Positions 35,601 through 44,096 of a DNA stretch of 59,487 bases are shown here, piece after piece. The stretch's first letter is position 1, and each line of letters opens with the position of its first letter. A model generated the notes under the pieces. That model was not told where the DNA came from. It saw only the letters and a list, made by a program, of their open reading frames with translations, and ran no database searches. Origin of the DNA: Gammaproteobacteria bacterium (GTDB lineage: Bacteria; Pseudomonadota; Gammaproteobacteria; Steroidobacterales; Rariloculaceae); assembly GCA_022820625.1 (NCBI GenBank), contig JAJEFE010000047.1:1-59487 (forward strand), given 5' to 3'. Position numbers and translations under genes: made by a program.

Positions 35601-36217
35601 GGCGTCAGCGTCATGAAGTACATGGCAAATGCAAACATGCCCGTGAACAGGCCAATGCCCAGCAAACGGTGCCCGTGCAGGCGGCTCCACATCAGTACGC
35701 CGGTGAGGGCCAGCACGACCAGGGCGCCGGTGTAGGCGTCGCTCAGAACGCGCCAGCCGATGGGGCCGCCCTCGGCGCGATGGAGCCGGTTGAGGGTGTC
35801 GATGAACGAGCGGTTCGTCCGCGTGGCCTGGGCCACGTCATCGCCCTCCTGGAATCGGACATCGATCGCATCGCCGGGGGAATTGAATCGGACCCGGTAA
35901 TCGATGGGATCGTCACTGGGCGTGAAGTTTCTGGGAGATGCGCCCGAACGGCGTGCGCCGACCTGCTCGCGGGCATAAACGCGAAAGTCGTCCCAGGAGG
36001 CCAGTGCCGATGCGGGCACCGCGAACTCCATCAATTCGTTGGGGACCGCTTCGTCGTTCAATCCGAAGTCGTCATACTCCATGAACAAGGTGGTGATCGA
36101 GAACAGCACGCCGGCAACCGCGCCGGCGAGGCCCAGCCACGCATGCGTGCGCCTCAACCATTTCAGGAAGGTGGGCGTTTGCCAGGAGCCCGGCATGAAG
36201 GGATGTGCCTTGACCAT
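35597..36217 (-). CDS. PepSY-associated membrane protein, paired
   Basis: A 206-residue paralog of the following gene with the same plan: RRTHAWLGLAGAVAGVLFSITTLFM (first helix), then FIDTLNRLHRAEGG and a C-terminal VVLALTGVLMWSR helix. Both genes together look like a split or duplicated PepSY permease. The first codon of the frame is TTG at 36220; ATG 36217 is chosen. Function in ferrisiderophore or flavin electron transfer is only a family-level guess. Confidence 0.7.
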   Translation of the reverse strand: MVKAHPFMPGSWQTPTFLKWLRRTHAWLGLAGAVAGVLFSITTLFMEYDDFGLNDEAVPNELMEFAVPASALASWDDFRVYAREQVGARRSGASPRNFTPSDDPIDYRVRFNSPGDAIDVRFQEGDDVAQATRTNRSFIDTLNRLHRAEGGPIGWRVLSDAYTGALVVLALTGVLMWSRLHGHRLLGIGLFTGMFAFAMYFMTLTP

Positions 36218-36281
36218 CAATCAACCCAACATTTCATCCGCGATACTTGTGCGCTAATGTTACCGGCCAGAGAGGATCGCA

Positions 36282-36653
36282 ATGCAAAGAATATCTAAGC
36301 TCGGTGCACTGATTTCGATTCCGGTCGGCAGCCTGAAGAAATCGCTGGCCTTCTATGGGGGCAAGCTCGGCTTCAGCCTGCGACTGAAAGACGAGCGTCT
36401 GGGCTGGGCGGAACTGGAGAGCGACTCCGGGAACGTGCGAATCGGGCTCGCCGAAGTGCAGGAAGTGAAGCGGGGAGGGCCTGTTCTGGTGATCGAGGTC
36501 GAGGATATCGAAGCGGCGATCGAGGCGCTGAACAGGCTCAGGGTCGAGGCGAGCGGGATTACGGACGTCAGGGACATCGCCCGGGTCGCTACGCTTGAGG
36601 ACCCTGACCGGCACTTGCTGATGCTGCGCCAAAGTTACCCGCGACGCACTTGA
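36282..36653 (+). CDS. VOC/glyoxalase-fold protein
   Basis: A 123-residue protein of the vicinal-oxygen-chelate fold (VGSLKKSLAFYGGKLGFSL, VEDIEAAIEAL, LEDPDRHLLML). GAGG lies upstream of the ATG. The stop overlaps the TTG start of the acetyltransferase (TTGA), so the two are coupled. No specific substrate can be named. Confidence 0.7.
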   Translation: MQRISKLGALISIPVGSLKKSLAFYGGKLGFSLRLKDERLGWAELESDSGNVRIGLAEVQEVKRGGPVLVIEVEDIEAAIEALNRLRVEASGITDVRDIARVATLEDPDRHLLMLRQSYPRRT

Positions 36654-37468
36654 AGCTCGTACGCTACCTTGATCGAATCGGATACCGTGGCGATACCCGG
36701 CCGACGGTGTCGACGTTGGCCTCATTGCTTCGGCAGCATGCCTGTTCGGTCCCCTTCGAGAACATTGATGTCCAACTGGGACGAACGCTCACGATCGGCG
36801 TGGAGGACGCATTCGAAAAGATCGTCGAGCGTGGCCGCGGCGGCTGGTGTTACGAACAGAACGGCCTGTTTGGCTGGGCGCTGTCCGAGATCGGCTTTGA
36901 CGTGACGCGAGTCGCGGGCGCCGTGCGCCGGGATGAACGTGGAGATGCGGCGCTCAACAACCACCTGTGTCTCCTGGTTCGTGAGCCGGGCGCCCGGCAA
37001 CCCGTCTACCTGGCGGATGCCGGCTTCGGCGGTAGCATGATCGCGCCCATCCAGTTGGCCGAGGGCGATCACACCCAGCTTCCGTATCGAATCAGGCTCC
37101 GGTTGTTCGAAGAGGGGCATTGGCGCCTGTTTGAGGAATCGGCAGACGGCAAGTCGAACTACGAATTTGTGGCGACGCCCGCCGATGAAGCTGCGCTGGC
37201 CGCACGGTGCGAGCAACTTCAGACCGATCCCCGGTCAGGGTTCGTCCGGAACCTAGTCGTGCAGAAACGATTGCCTACCGCACACGTGTGCCTGCGCGGG
37301 CGCGTCCTGGCGACGACGACCGCCACGGCCAGGCAGACAGTACTGGTGGATTCTGCGGAAGAACTGGCGGCGACGGTTTTGGACCTGTGCGGCCTGCAAG
37401 TCCGCGGGGTCGCCGAACTTTGGCCACGAGTCGTGGCGCGCCACGAGCAGTGGAGCCGGCAGCACTGA
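36650..37468 (+). CDS. arylamine N-acetyltransferase
   Basis: A 272-residue NAT with the catalytic triad visible: C67 in RGGWCYEQN, H105 in NNHLCL, and D123 in LADAGFGG, plus the PFENIDV block near residue 35. It transfers acetyl from acetyl-CoA to arylamines, hydrazines or related aromatic amines in the cytosol. It starts at TTG 36650, overlapping the VOC stop. Convergent with the Kef-type antiporter. Confidence 0.9.
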   Translation: MKLVRYLDRIGYRGDTRPTVSTLASLLRQHACSVPFENIDVQLGRTLTIGVEDAFEKIVERGRGGWCYEQNGLFGWALSEIGFDVTRVAGAVRRDERGDAALNNHLCLLVREPGARQPVYLADAGFGGSMIAPIQLAEGDHTQLPYRIRLRLFEEGHWRLFEESADGKSNYEFVATPADEAALAARCEQLQTDPRSGFVRNLVVQKRLPTAHVCLRGRVLATTTATARQTVLVDSAEELAATVLDLCGLQVRGVAELWPRVVARHEQWSRQH

Positions 37469-37473
37469 TTGCC

Positions 37474-39456
37474 TTACGTGGCCTCTTTCTGAAACAGCTC
37501 GATGGCGCGGTCGAGGCTTTCCCGGTCCCCCACCAGCACGACCGTATCGTCGGGTTCGTAGCGGAAATCGGGGTCCCGGCGATAGTAGGGACGGCCATCC
37601 CGGACCACGGCGAGTTGCACGACGCCGGTCTGGCGCCGCAATTTCATGGTCCTTGCACTCTTGCCGACTACCCAGGCGCCTTCCTTGATCTCGATCAGTT
37701 CCAGGGCGTCGTGAATGCCCAGGTGCTTGATCGCATCGAGCCGCAGGTTGGGTTCCGCCGTGCCGCGCAGCAGTCCGTAGTGTTCGGTCCGGACCGTCTC
37801 GGCCTCCTGCCAGATCAGGTTGATGGGGATGCGATAACTCTCGAGCGCCCTGGCGAACAGTTCGATGGAAGCCTCGAACTCCTCCACCACGACGTCATTG
37901 GCGCCCACCGACAGCAGTTCGTCGATGGAACTCGTGTAGCGCGTGCGAACGACGATATGGGCTGAAGGATTCAGGTCGCGGGCGACCACCACCCCGCGAC
38001 TCTCCTCTGCGGGCGCGGAGATCGCGAAGACGATGACCCTGGCGCGGCGTGCCCCGACGTGCTCGAGGACGGTGGGTTGCGTACCGTCCCCGAACGCGAC
38101 CGGTATCCCGTCCCGGCGCGCGCGGCGAACCAGTTCGGCATCGTGCTCGACGACGATGCACGAAATTCCCGCCGCATCGAGGACTCGTGCCAGGTAGCGA
38201 CCGGCGACCCCATAGCCGACGATGACCGTATGGTCGGACATGCTCTCGGAGGCGTCGGCATCCGGATCACCTTTCCGTTTCAGTCGTTTACCGGACGGAG
38301 CGATACGTTCGGCAATGGGCCGGGCGGCCCGAATCATGAACGGCGTGACCATCATCGACAGCACGGCGGCGCTCAGGAACAACTGGTAGTCGCCCTCCCG
38401 GAACAATCCCAGCGGCAATCCCACGGCCGCAAGCAGTATGGAGAACTCGCCGATATGCGCCAGGCTCAGGCCGCTGATCAGCGCCGTGGTGAGCGACGCT
38501 CCCACCGCCAGCACCGCCACCGTCACCAGCAGCAGCTTCAGCGCAACCAGTCCGGCAATCATGGGCAGAAGCACATCGAGCTGAGTCATCAGGACGGAGA
38601 CATCCAGCAGCATGCCGATGGAGATGAAGAAAATCCCGCTGAATACGGCCCGGAAGGGCAGCACGTCCGACAACGCCTGCAGTCCGTACTCGGACTCCGA
38701 GATGATGAGGCCGGCGATGAACGCTCCGATGGCGATGGAAAACCCGGCCGAAGCGGTGACCACCGCCGTCCCGATTCCGAAGAATCCGACGCACAGGGTG
38801 AACAGGTCCCGGTCCCGGAAGAGCACGATCCGGTCCAGCGTCCGCTTCACGATAAACCGTCCGCCGACCACCAGCACCGTCATGATGACCAGGCCGCGCA
38901 GGAACTCCATGCCGACCGCGCCCATGTCGGCGCCTCCCAAACCTGCCAGTACCGGCAGCAGAAGAATCAGCGGCAGCACGCACAGGTCCTGAAACAGCAG
39001 CACGGAGATGACCGAGCGCCCGTGTGCCGAATCCAGTTCCGCACGGTCCGAATACAACTTGGTGACGATGGCCGTGGACGACATGGCGGCGATGGCGCCG
39101 TAGAAGATGGCCTGGCCGGTCGGGATGCCGAAGGCCATCGCCAGTCCGGCGACGCAGAGAAGGGTCGTGCCCACCTGCAGCGAGCCGCCGATAAAGACGG
39201 ACCTCGCCCACTGGCGGACGTGGGACAGCGACAGTTCAAGCCCCACGGCGAAGAGCAGGAGGGCAACGCCCAGTTCGGCGAGGAATTCGACTTCCCCGGT
39301 GTTCCCGATGAGGCCCAGGCCGCTGGGTCCCACCAGGATGCCTGCGATAAGGAAACCCACCAGGGAAGGAATCGACGCGCGATGCGCAAGCGCGACGATG
39401 GGAATCGCCATGCCGACGAGCAGGGTCAGATCGATCAGAAGTGTGGGTACGTGCAT
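37474..39456 (-). CDS. Kef-type CPA2 K+/H+ antiporter with RCK domains
   Basis: A 660-residue protein. The membrane part is about 380 residues of CPA2 exchanger (SLVGFLIAGILVGPSGLGL, GVALLLFAVGLELSLSHV, AIAAMSSTAIVTKL, IGAFIAGLIISESEYGLQ). A TrkA-N/Rossmann domain (HTVIVGYGVAGRYLARVLD) and a TrkA-C region near the end (DAIKHLGIHDALELIEI) follow. Such proteins exchange K+ or Na+ for H+ under nucleotide or glutathione control. No KefF-type subunit lies nearby. Confidence 0.88.
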   Translation of the reverse strand: MHVPTLLIDLTLLVGMAIPIVALAHRASIPSLVGFLIAGILVGPSGLGLIGNTGEVEFLAELGVALLLFAVGLELSLSHVRQWARSVFIGGSLQVGTTLLCVAGLAMAFGIPTGQAIFYGAIAAMSSTAIVTKLYSDRAELDSAHGRSVISVLLFQDLCVLPLILLLPVLAGLGGADMGAVGMEFLRGLVIMTVLVVGGRFIVKRTLDRIVLFRDRDLFTLCVGFFGIGTAVVTASAGFSIAIGAFIAGLIISESEYGLQALSDVLPFRAVFSGIFFISIGMLLDVSVLMTQLDVLLPMIAGLVALKLLLVTVAVLAVGASLTTALISGLSLAHIGEFSILLAAVGLPLGLFREGDYQLFLSAAVLSMMVTPFMIRAARPIAERIAPSGKRLKRKGDPDADASESMSDHTVIVGYGVAGRYLARVLDAAGISCIVVEHDAELVRRARRDGIPVAFGDGTQPTVLEHVGARRARVIVFAISAPAEESRGVVVARDLNPSAHIVVRTRYTSSIDELLSVGANDVVVEEFEASIELFARALESYRIPINLIWQEAETVRTEHYGLLRGTAEPNLRLDAIKHLGIHDALELIEIKEGAWVVGKSARTMKLRRQTGVVQLAVVRDGRPYYRRDPDFRYEPDDTVVLVGDRESLDRAIELFQKEAT

Positions 39457-39545
39457 GGGATGAGCGTCCGATGCTCCAGAGTCCTACACTACCGATTATC
39501 CCCCATTTGTGGAATCATCGGCGACAGCCAAAAAGGGAGCCAACC

Positions 39546-40025
39546 ATGCGCGGATTAACTTTCTTCTCCAGCGGCGCACTCGTCGCGATCCTGATTCAGA
39601 CGGCCATTGCCCAGATGAACCCGGGTGTCATTCAACTCAATCACGTAGGCATCGCGGTTGCGGACATGGATGAGTCCATCGCCTTCTATACCGAGACGAT
39701 GGGCTACGAGGAAGCGTTCCGGGTCACGAACGACGCCGATGAGCCCTTCCTGGTCTATCTGCGCGTAAGCGAGACTACGTTCGTTGAGCTGACGCGGGCT
39801 AATGAGAACAGCGCACCCGGACTCAACCACTTCGGCGTTCAGGTCGCTGACATGGAATCGGTCCGTGCGATGTACGAGGGCCGCGGCGCCGAGCCGACCG
39901 AGACGCGCCGGGGCAGCACGCAGGCGATTCTGTCCAACATCTTCGACCCGCAGGGCGTGCGGATAGAGCTGTCGGAGTATCCGCCGGACTCCCTGCAGGG
40001 GCAGGCGCTGGCAGGCGAACTCTAG
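39546..40025 (+). CDS. secreted VOC/glyoxalase-fold protein
   Basis: A 159-residue protein with a signal peptide (FFSSGALVAILIQTAIAQ) and a VOC domain: LNHVGIAVADMDESIAFYTETMGY, LNHFGVQVADMESV and FDPQGVRIELSEY. The export signal on this fold is uncommon. AGGGAG precedes the ATG at 39546. Substrate unknown. Confidence 0.72.
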   Translation: MRGLTFFSSGALVAILIQTAIAQMNPGVIQLNHVGIAVADMDESIAFYTETMGYEEAFRVTNDADEPFLVYLRVSETTFVELTRANENSAPGLNHFGVQVADMESVRAMYEGRGAEPTETRRGSTQAILSNIFDPQGVRIELSEYPPDSLQGQALAGEL

Positions 40026-40148
40026 CTCGATCCCGGCTTGCCTGGGTCAGTCCTGAGTGCCCGACTCCGGGTTGGGTACCGAATCAGACGATTCCGTATC
40101 CTGCCCGCCTGACAATCGGCCTTCGCGTCATCGTATCCGGCCGGCCGG

Positions 40149-41252
40149 TCAATACAGGCCGGGAACCAACCGGTGAGGCACTTTTTCCGTGTACTGCCTC
40201 CACAGGTCACCGTACTTGGCTGCACAGCGGCGCTCGTCGATGCGTTCCCTTGTGATGAAGAACACCGTCAGGTAGATGAAGTAGATCCAGGCCCAGAAAT
40301 TGGTGAAGTGCCCGAGGGCCAGCGCCATTCCCAGCGCCTCCAGGATCTCGCCGAAGTAGTTCATGTGGCGTGAAGCGCCCCAGAAGCCGCTGCACAGGAG
40401 CGTGCGCTTGCCGTCGGTTACGGTCGCGGGCTGGATCAGACCCAGAAACGCGCGGTCCGGCGCGCGCTTGAACATGTATTTCTGAAAGTTCGCGCCGCGG
40501 GAAATCATCCAGCCGATCAGGAAGATCGCTGCAGAGCCACCCAGCCAGACGACGTTCAGCGAGGGGTCGATGTCGGGAGCGGGCAGGCCTGCGGTTCCCC
40601 ACAGTGCCACCGGATACAGCAGGGGATAGACGACTATGCACCCGGCGATCAACTTGAAGCCCAGGCGCTCCTCGAAAATATCGAAGGTGAACAACTGCAC
40701 GCGCTCGAACAGGAAATAGTCCGTGATGAACCACACCCACATCGCCGAGTGCAGGAACAGGCCGACGTTCGAGGCCGCACCGTACTGGCCGAAGTGGTAG
40801 GCAGCGCTCGAAACGGCATTCAACGCAAGGTAAGCGCCGCCGAAGATGTACAGGAACATCTTCGTGTCGGCGTGGCCAACAAGCCGCACGTTGTATGCAC
40901 GGCCTTCCAGCCACTGCACAAGCTGGTTCCGGTCGTCACTCGGCTCACGCAGCACGATCCAGACCGTCACCACGACACTCAAGGCCACCGCTCCGGCAAT
41001 CGCGTGCCACTTGACCACCCAGAGCCAGTCCAGCGGCGCGGTGGTCAGCCCCAGCGACCAGATCAGCAGGGCGCAAAGAAAAACGGCGAGCCCGTTCAGC
41101 CGGTATTGCGGCGGCGCCGCTCCCAGATTCCTGTGCGCGTAGCCCTCCACGCGGTATGCGGGCAGCACAAGATGCAGAGCCAGCAAAATGACGAAGATGG
41201 CGGCAGGCGTGAGAAACCCGGCGAGGGCCTGCGTGGTTGTCAACCCTGACAT
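40149..41252 (-). CDS. ERG4/ERG24-like (sterol reductase family) membrane protein
   Basis: A 367-residue polytopic protein. The C-terminal third carries the family signature: GFWGASRHMNYFGEILEALG, then WIYFIYLTVFFITRERIDERRCAAKYGDLW and VPHRLVPGLY, the close counterpart of the GWWG..RHxNYxGD, LLxHRxxRD and CxxKYGxDW blocks of delta-14/delta-7 sterol reductases. Several upstream helices fit the fold. The start at ATG 41252 has AAGG 8 bases upstream; the frame extends further but into low-quality basic sequence. By family it would reduce a ring double bond in a sterol or polycyclic lipid using NADPH. Bacteria with this family are few, and no squalene cyclase genes lie in the window. Confidence 0.72.
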   Translation of the reverse strand: MSGLTTTQALAGFLTPAAIFVILLALHLVLPAYRVEGYAHRNLGAAPPQYRLNGLAVFLCALLIWSLGLTTAPLDWLWVVKWHAIAGAVALSVVVTVWIVLREPSDDRNQLVQWLEGRAYNVRLVGHADTKMFLYIFGGAYLALNAVSSAAYHFGQYGAASNVGLFLHSAMWVWFITDYFLFERVQLFTFDIFEERLGFKLIAGCIVVYPLLYPVALWGTAGLPAPDIDPSLNVVWLGGSAAIFLIGWMISRGANFQKYMFKRAPDRAFLGLIQPATVTDGKRTLLCSGFWGASRHMNYFGEILEALGMALALGHFTNFWAWIYFIYLTVFFITRERIDERRCAAKYGDLWRQYTEKVPHRLVPGLY

Positions 41253-41424
41253 GAGACTGCCTTGCATGCGTTCATCGACATTCCTCCGTCCCTGGATGCC
41301 ATAGCTTACACAGAATCTGGAGGCATTACGCCTGCAAGACCAGAGCTTGACCATGGAATTGCTTCGGCGCCGTGCAAGGCTTAATCTTCGGAGGCAACCG
41401 CGCAGCATAAGCCTCCGGAACGAA

Positions 41425-42102
41425 ATGAAACCAGTCCACTTTCTGGCTGTTTTGAGCATTTTCTGCTGTTGCGGTGCGGCCTGGGCCCAGACTTCGGTCA
41501 CCGCCCTGGTGACGGATGTCTACGATGGCGACACGTTTACCGTGGATGCCGAAGTATGGCCGGACATAGGCTGGACCGGCAGCGTGCGAGTCAGAAACGT
41601 GGACACTCCGGAAATCAGAGGTGCTTGCGACCAGGAGAAACGCCTGGCGGCTGCCGCCCGGGATTATGTCCGCGAGTTGCTGCTTGATGAGGTGGTCACG
41701 CTCACCGATGTCGATAACGACCTGTACGGAGGGCGCGTGCTGGCACACGTCTATCTGCATGGCGGCGATAGCCTTTCCGACCTGTTGATTGGAAACTGGT
41801 ATGGTCGCCCGTACGACGGCGGGACCCGGCCGAGCTGGTGCGACGAAACCATCGAGATTCCGGCGAACCGATCGTCGGAAAGCCTGAGGGCATCCTCAAC
41901 AGTCAACGCGGCAGTGTCACGGGGCAACGCTGACGCACAGGCTGATTCAACCGGTGATCCGCTGGCGCTATACGACGACAACGGCAACGGGCGCATCACC
42001 TGCGCCGAAGCCGGCGCCCACGGAATCGCTCCGGTACGAAGCAATCATCCGGCCTATCCTCACATGACCGACGGGGACGGCGACGGCGTGGTTTGCGAGT
42101 AA
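41425..42102 (+). CDS. secreted thermonuclease-like protein with calcium-binding tail
   Basis: A 225-residue protein: signal peptide (FLAVLSIFCCCGAAWAQ), SNase-like beta-barrel (VTDVYDGDTFTVDAEV, VRVRNVDTPEIRG, NDLYGGRVLAHVYL), then a tail with DDNGNGRITCAEA and DGDGDGVVCE that resembles excalibur-type calcium-binding repeats. It would cleave extracellular nucleic acid. A decayed copy of its ends lies at 54189-54367. Confidence 0.78.
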   Translation: MKPVHFLAVLSIFCCCGAAWAQTSVTALVTDVYDGDTFTVDAEVWPDIGWTGSVRVRNVDTPEIRGACDQEKRLAAAARDYVRELLLDEVVTLTDVDNDLYGGRVLAHVYLHGGDSLSDLLIGNWYGRPYDGGTRPSWCDETIEIPANRSSESLRASSTVNAAVSRGNADAQADSTGDPLALYDDNGNGRITCAEAGAHGIAPVRSNHPAYPHMTDGDGDGVVCE

Positions 42103-42258
42103 GTGACCGACAAGGCGACATTGCTGCGGCACAATCGCGTCGCCTATCGCGAGGAATCGCCCATGACCAGATCGCAAAAGCAGCCCTCCAGGCTCCCGGC
42201 CTTTCAACCGGTATTGATGGAGACCATTCGCTTCCTTCGTCCCGAGCTTGAGGAGTGA
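42103..42258 (+). CDS. small hypothetical ORF
   Basis: GTG directly after the nuclease stop opens a 51-codon frame (TDKATLLRHNRVAYREE, ending IRFLRPELEE). An internal ATG at 42163 would give 31 residues. No family is recognised and it may be a remnant, but the abutting start makes it worth noting. Confidence 0.25.
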   Translation: MTDKATLLRHNRVAYREESPMTRSQKQPSRLPAFQPVLMETIRFLRPELEE

Positions 42259-42277
42259 CGGCAAAGGCAAATCGTCC

Positions 42278-42662
42278 ATGACGGCTCCCCGTTGGCGAAC
42301 GTGGCTGGATCAGCCGCAGAATGTCCCTTTTCGCCGCGCACTGTACCTGGTTCATCTGTGGGTGGGGATCGCGACCGGCCTTTACATTCTCGTGATCAGC
42401 CTTTCCGGGAGCGCCGTCGTATTTCGGCGCGAACTCAAATACCTTCGATGACGATCCAATGGACTTTCGACGGCCCGGCGAAGGCATCCTGTTGCTCCTG
42501 ATCGACTGGCACTTCGGCCGCTTCGGTGGTCTCGGCATTCGCATTCTCTGGGTGATCCTCGGCCTTCTGCCCGCAATGCTCTTTTGCACGGGTTTCGCGG
42601 TTTGGTGGAAGCGGATACGAGTCAGCGACACGGGGACGCCATTACGACGCTCAGCTGAATAA
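42278..42662 (+). pseudogene. PepSY membrane protein with large internal deletion
   Basis: The first 57 codons encode an intact PepSY N-terminus (RRALYLVHLWVGIATGLYIL, VISLSGSAVVFRREL) and then stop at 42449-42451. In another frame, directly after, comes the typical C-terminal PepSY part (LIDWHFGRFGGLGIRILW, LFCTGFAVWWKRIR). Several hundred codons of the middle are missing, so this is a deletion remnant of a formerly full-length gene. Related fragments are at 52542 and 53918. Confidence 0.7.
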
Positions 42663-42745
42663 GCTGCGCCCATGGTCGCACGCGCATCGTTGGAGAATCC
42701 GTAGTGCCCCGGCCTGCTATAAATGTCACCATGTCTTCACGCGAG

Positions 42746-42826
42746 ATGATTTATGGCACTCTGTTGAACATGGTGTTGGCAGGCGCGGGCGATGGCCAGA
42801 TGCCCGCAACATGGGATTGTCCATGA
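42746..42826 (+). pseudogene. duplicate of the 5' end of the 44097 MBL gene, upstream of the ureohydrolase
   Basis: A 26-codon frame, MIYGTLLNMVLAGAGDGQMP onward, matches the first codons of the metallo-beta-lactamase gene at 44097 (MVYGTRLNKVLAGW), including the preceding GAG. Its TGA overlaps the ATG of the ureohydrolase (ATGA at 42823-42826), so it could act as a translated leader. Confidence 0.6.
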
Positions 42827-43830
42827 GCAATGACAAGGACCGGGAGCCGGGCGTCCCCGATGAGCGCCGGGAGGCGTGGGGCGACAAGTTTCGGTTTCGA
42901 TACTCGGGCGTGGCGACGTTTCTGCGCCGGCCCTTGGTGGAAAAGCCGGAGGACTGGGCCGGCATCGACATCGGATTTATCGGTGTGCCCTTCGACGGAG
43001 CGGTCACCAATCGCCCGGGTGCGCGCCACGGTCCGCGCCATCTCCGCGACCAGTCCACCCTGATGGGGGCCTACAACCACCAGACCGGGGTGCAGCCCCA
43101 CAAGCTCGTCAAGTCGGCGGACCTCGGGGACGTGCCCATCGAGGGGGTCTACGACCTGGACAGGGCCATCGCGGAAATCGAAGCCTGGTACCACAAGGTT
43201 GTCGACGCCGGAATTGCGCCGCTGTCGGCTGGCGGCGACCATTCCATCACCCTGCCCGTCATGCGCGCACTGTCGAAGCGATCCGGACCGCTCGGAATGG
43301 TTCATTTCGATGCCCACTGCGATACCGGTCCCGAACTGTTCGGGCACAAGCACCATCATGGCGGACCCTTCCGCTGGGCGGTTGAGGAAGGCTTGCTGGA
43401 CCCGAAGCGCACGATCCAGATCGGCATCCGCGGCCCCGCAGAGCCCCTCTGGGCGTTCAGTTACGAGCGCGGCATGACCGTGATCCACATCGAGGATATC
43501 TATGCCATGGGGCTGGCCGCGGTGATTGACAAGGCGCGTGAGGTGGTGGGTGAGGGGCCGACCTACGTCAGCTTCGACGTCGACGGACTGGATCCGGTGT
43601 ATGCGCCGGGTACGGGCACACCGGAGGCCGGCGGATTCAATACCTTCGAGGCGATGCAGATGCTGCGCGGCCTGCGCGGGCTGAACGTGGTAGCGGGAGA
43701 TGTGGTGGAGGTTTCCCCGCCCTTCGACCCGTCCGGCGTCACGGGCCTGAACGGCGCCCAGATGATGTTCGAAATCTATTGCCTGATGGCGGAGGCGATA
43801 GCCGACGGGAAGAACGAGACACGCGTTTGA
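42823..43830 (+). CDS. ureohydrolase (agmatinase/arginase family)
   Basis: A 335-residue manganese enzyme. Metal-binding blocks: SAGGDHSIT (His), HFDAHCDTG (Asp-x-His-x-Asp) and SFDVDGLDP (Asp-x-Asp). It hydrolyses a guanidino group to release urea. The N-terminus is closer to agmatinase and guanidinopropionase/guanidinobutyrase-type members than to arginase, but the substrate cannot be fixed. The ATG at 42823 is preferred over 42811 because it overlaps the leader ORF stop; neither has a strong ribosome site. Confidence 0.85.
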   Translation: MSNDKDREPGVPDERREAWGDKFRFRYSGVATFLRRPLVEKPEDWAGIDIGFIGVPFDGAVTNRPGARHGPRHLRDQSTLMGAYNHQTGVQPHKLVKSADLGDVPIEGVYDLDRAIAEIEAWYHKVVDAGIAPLSAGGDHSITLPVMRALSKRSGPLGMVHFDAHCDTGPELFGHKHHHGGPFRWAVEEGLLDPKRTIQIGIRGPAEPLWAFSYERGMTVIHIEDIYAMGLAAVIDKAREVVGEGPTYVSFDVDGLDPVYAPGTGTPEAGGFNTFEAMQMLRGLRGLNVVAGDVVEVSPPFDPSGVTGLNGAQMMFEIYCLMAEAIADGKNETRV

Positions 43831-44096
43831 GTGCGCGTTGCGCATCGGTACGTCCGCTCGTATCGTGTCTCCGCACCTTCTACTTCGTGCGTTCCACGAG
43901 CCGCATGGCCAGTCGTTCGATTCCTTATGAGACTTGCCGATGTCGACGACCTCGGACCGGCCCTCATGCGAATGGTCGGCGCCGCGCTCGGGGTGTAAGC
44001 TGACAATATCTTCGTTGATGGTCGCGGGGGTGCAGGGATCACATGCTCTGTGAGGCGGGAGTCCGGAGATCGAGACGGCGACGCGGTGTGTTCGAG

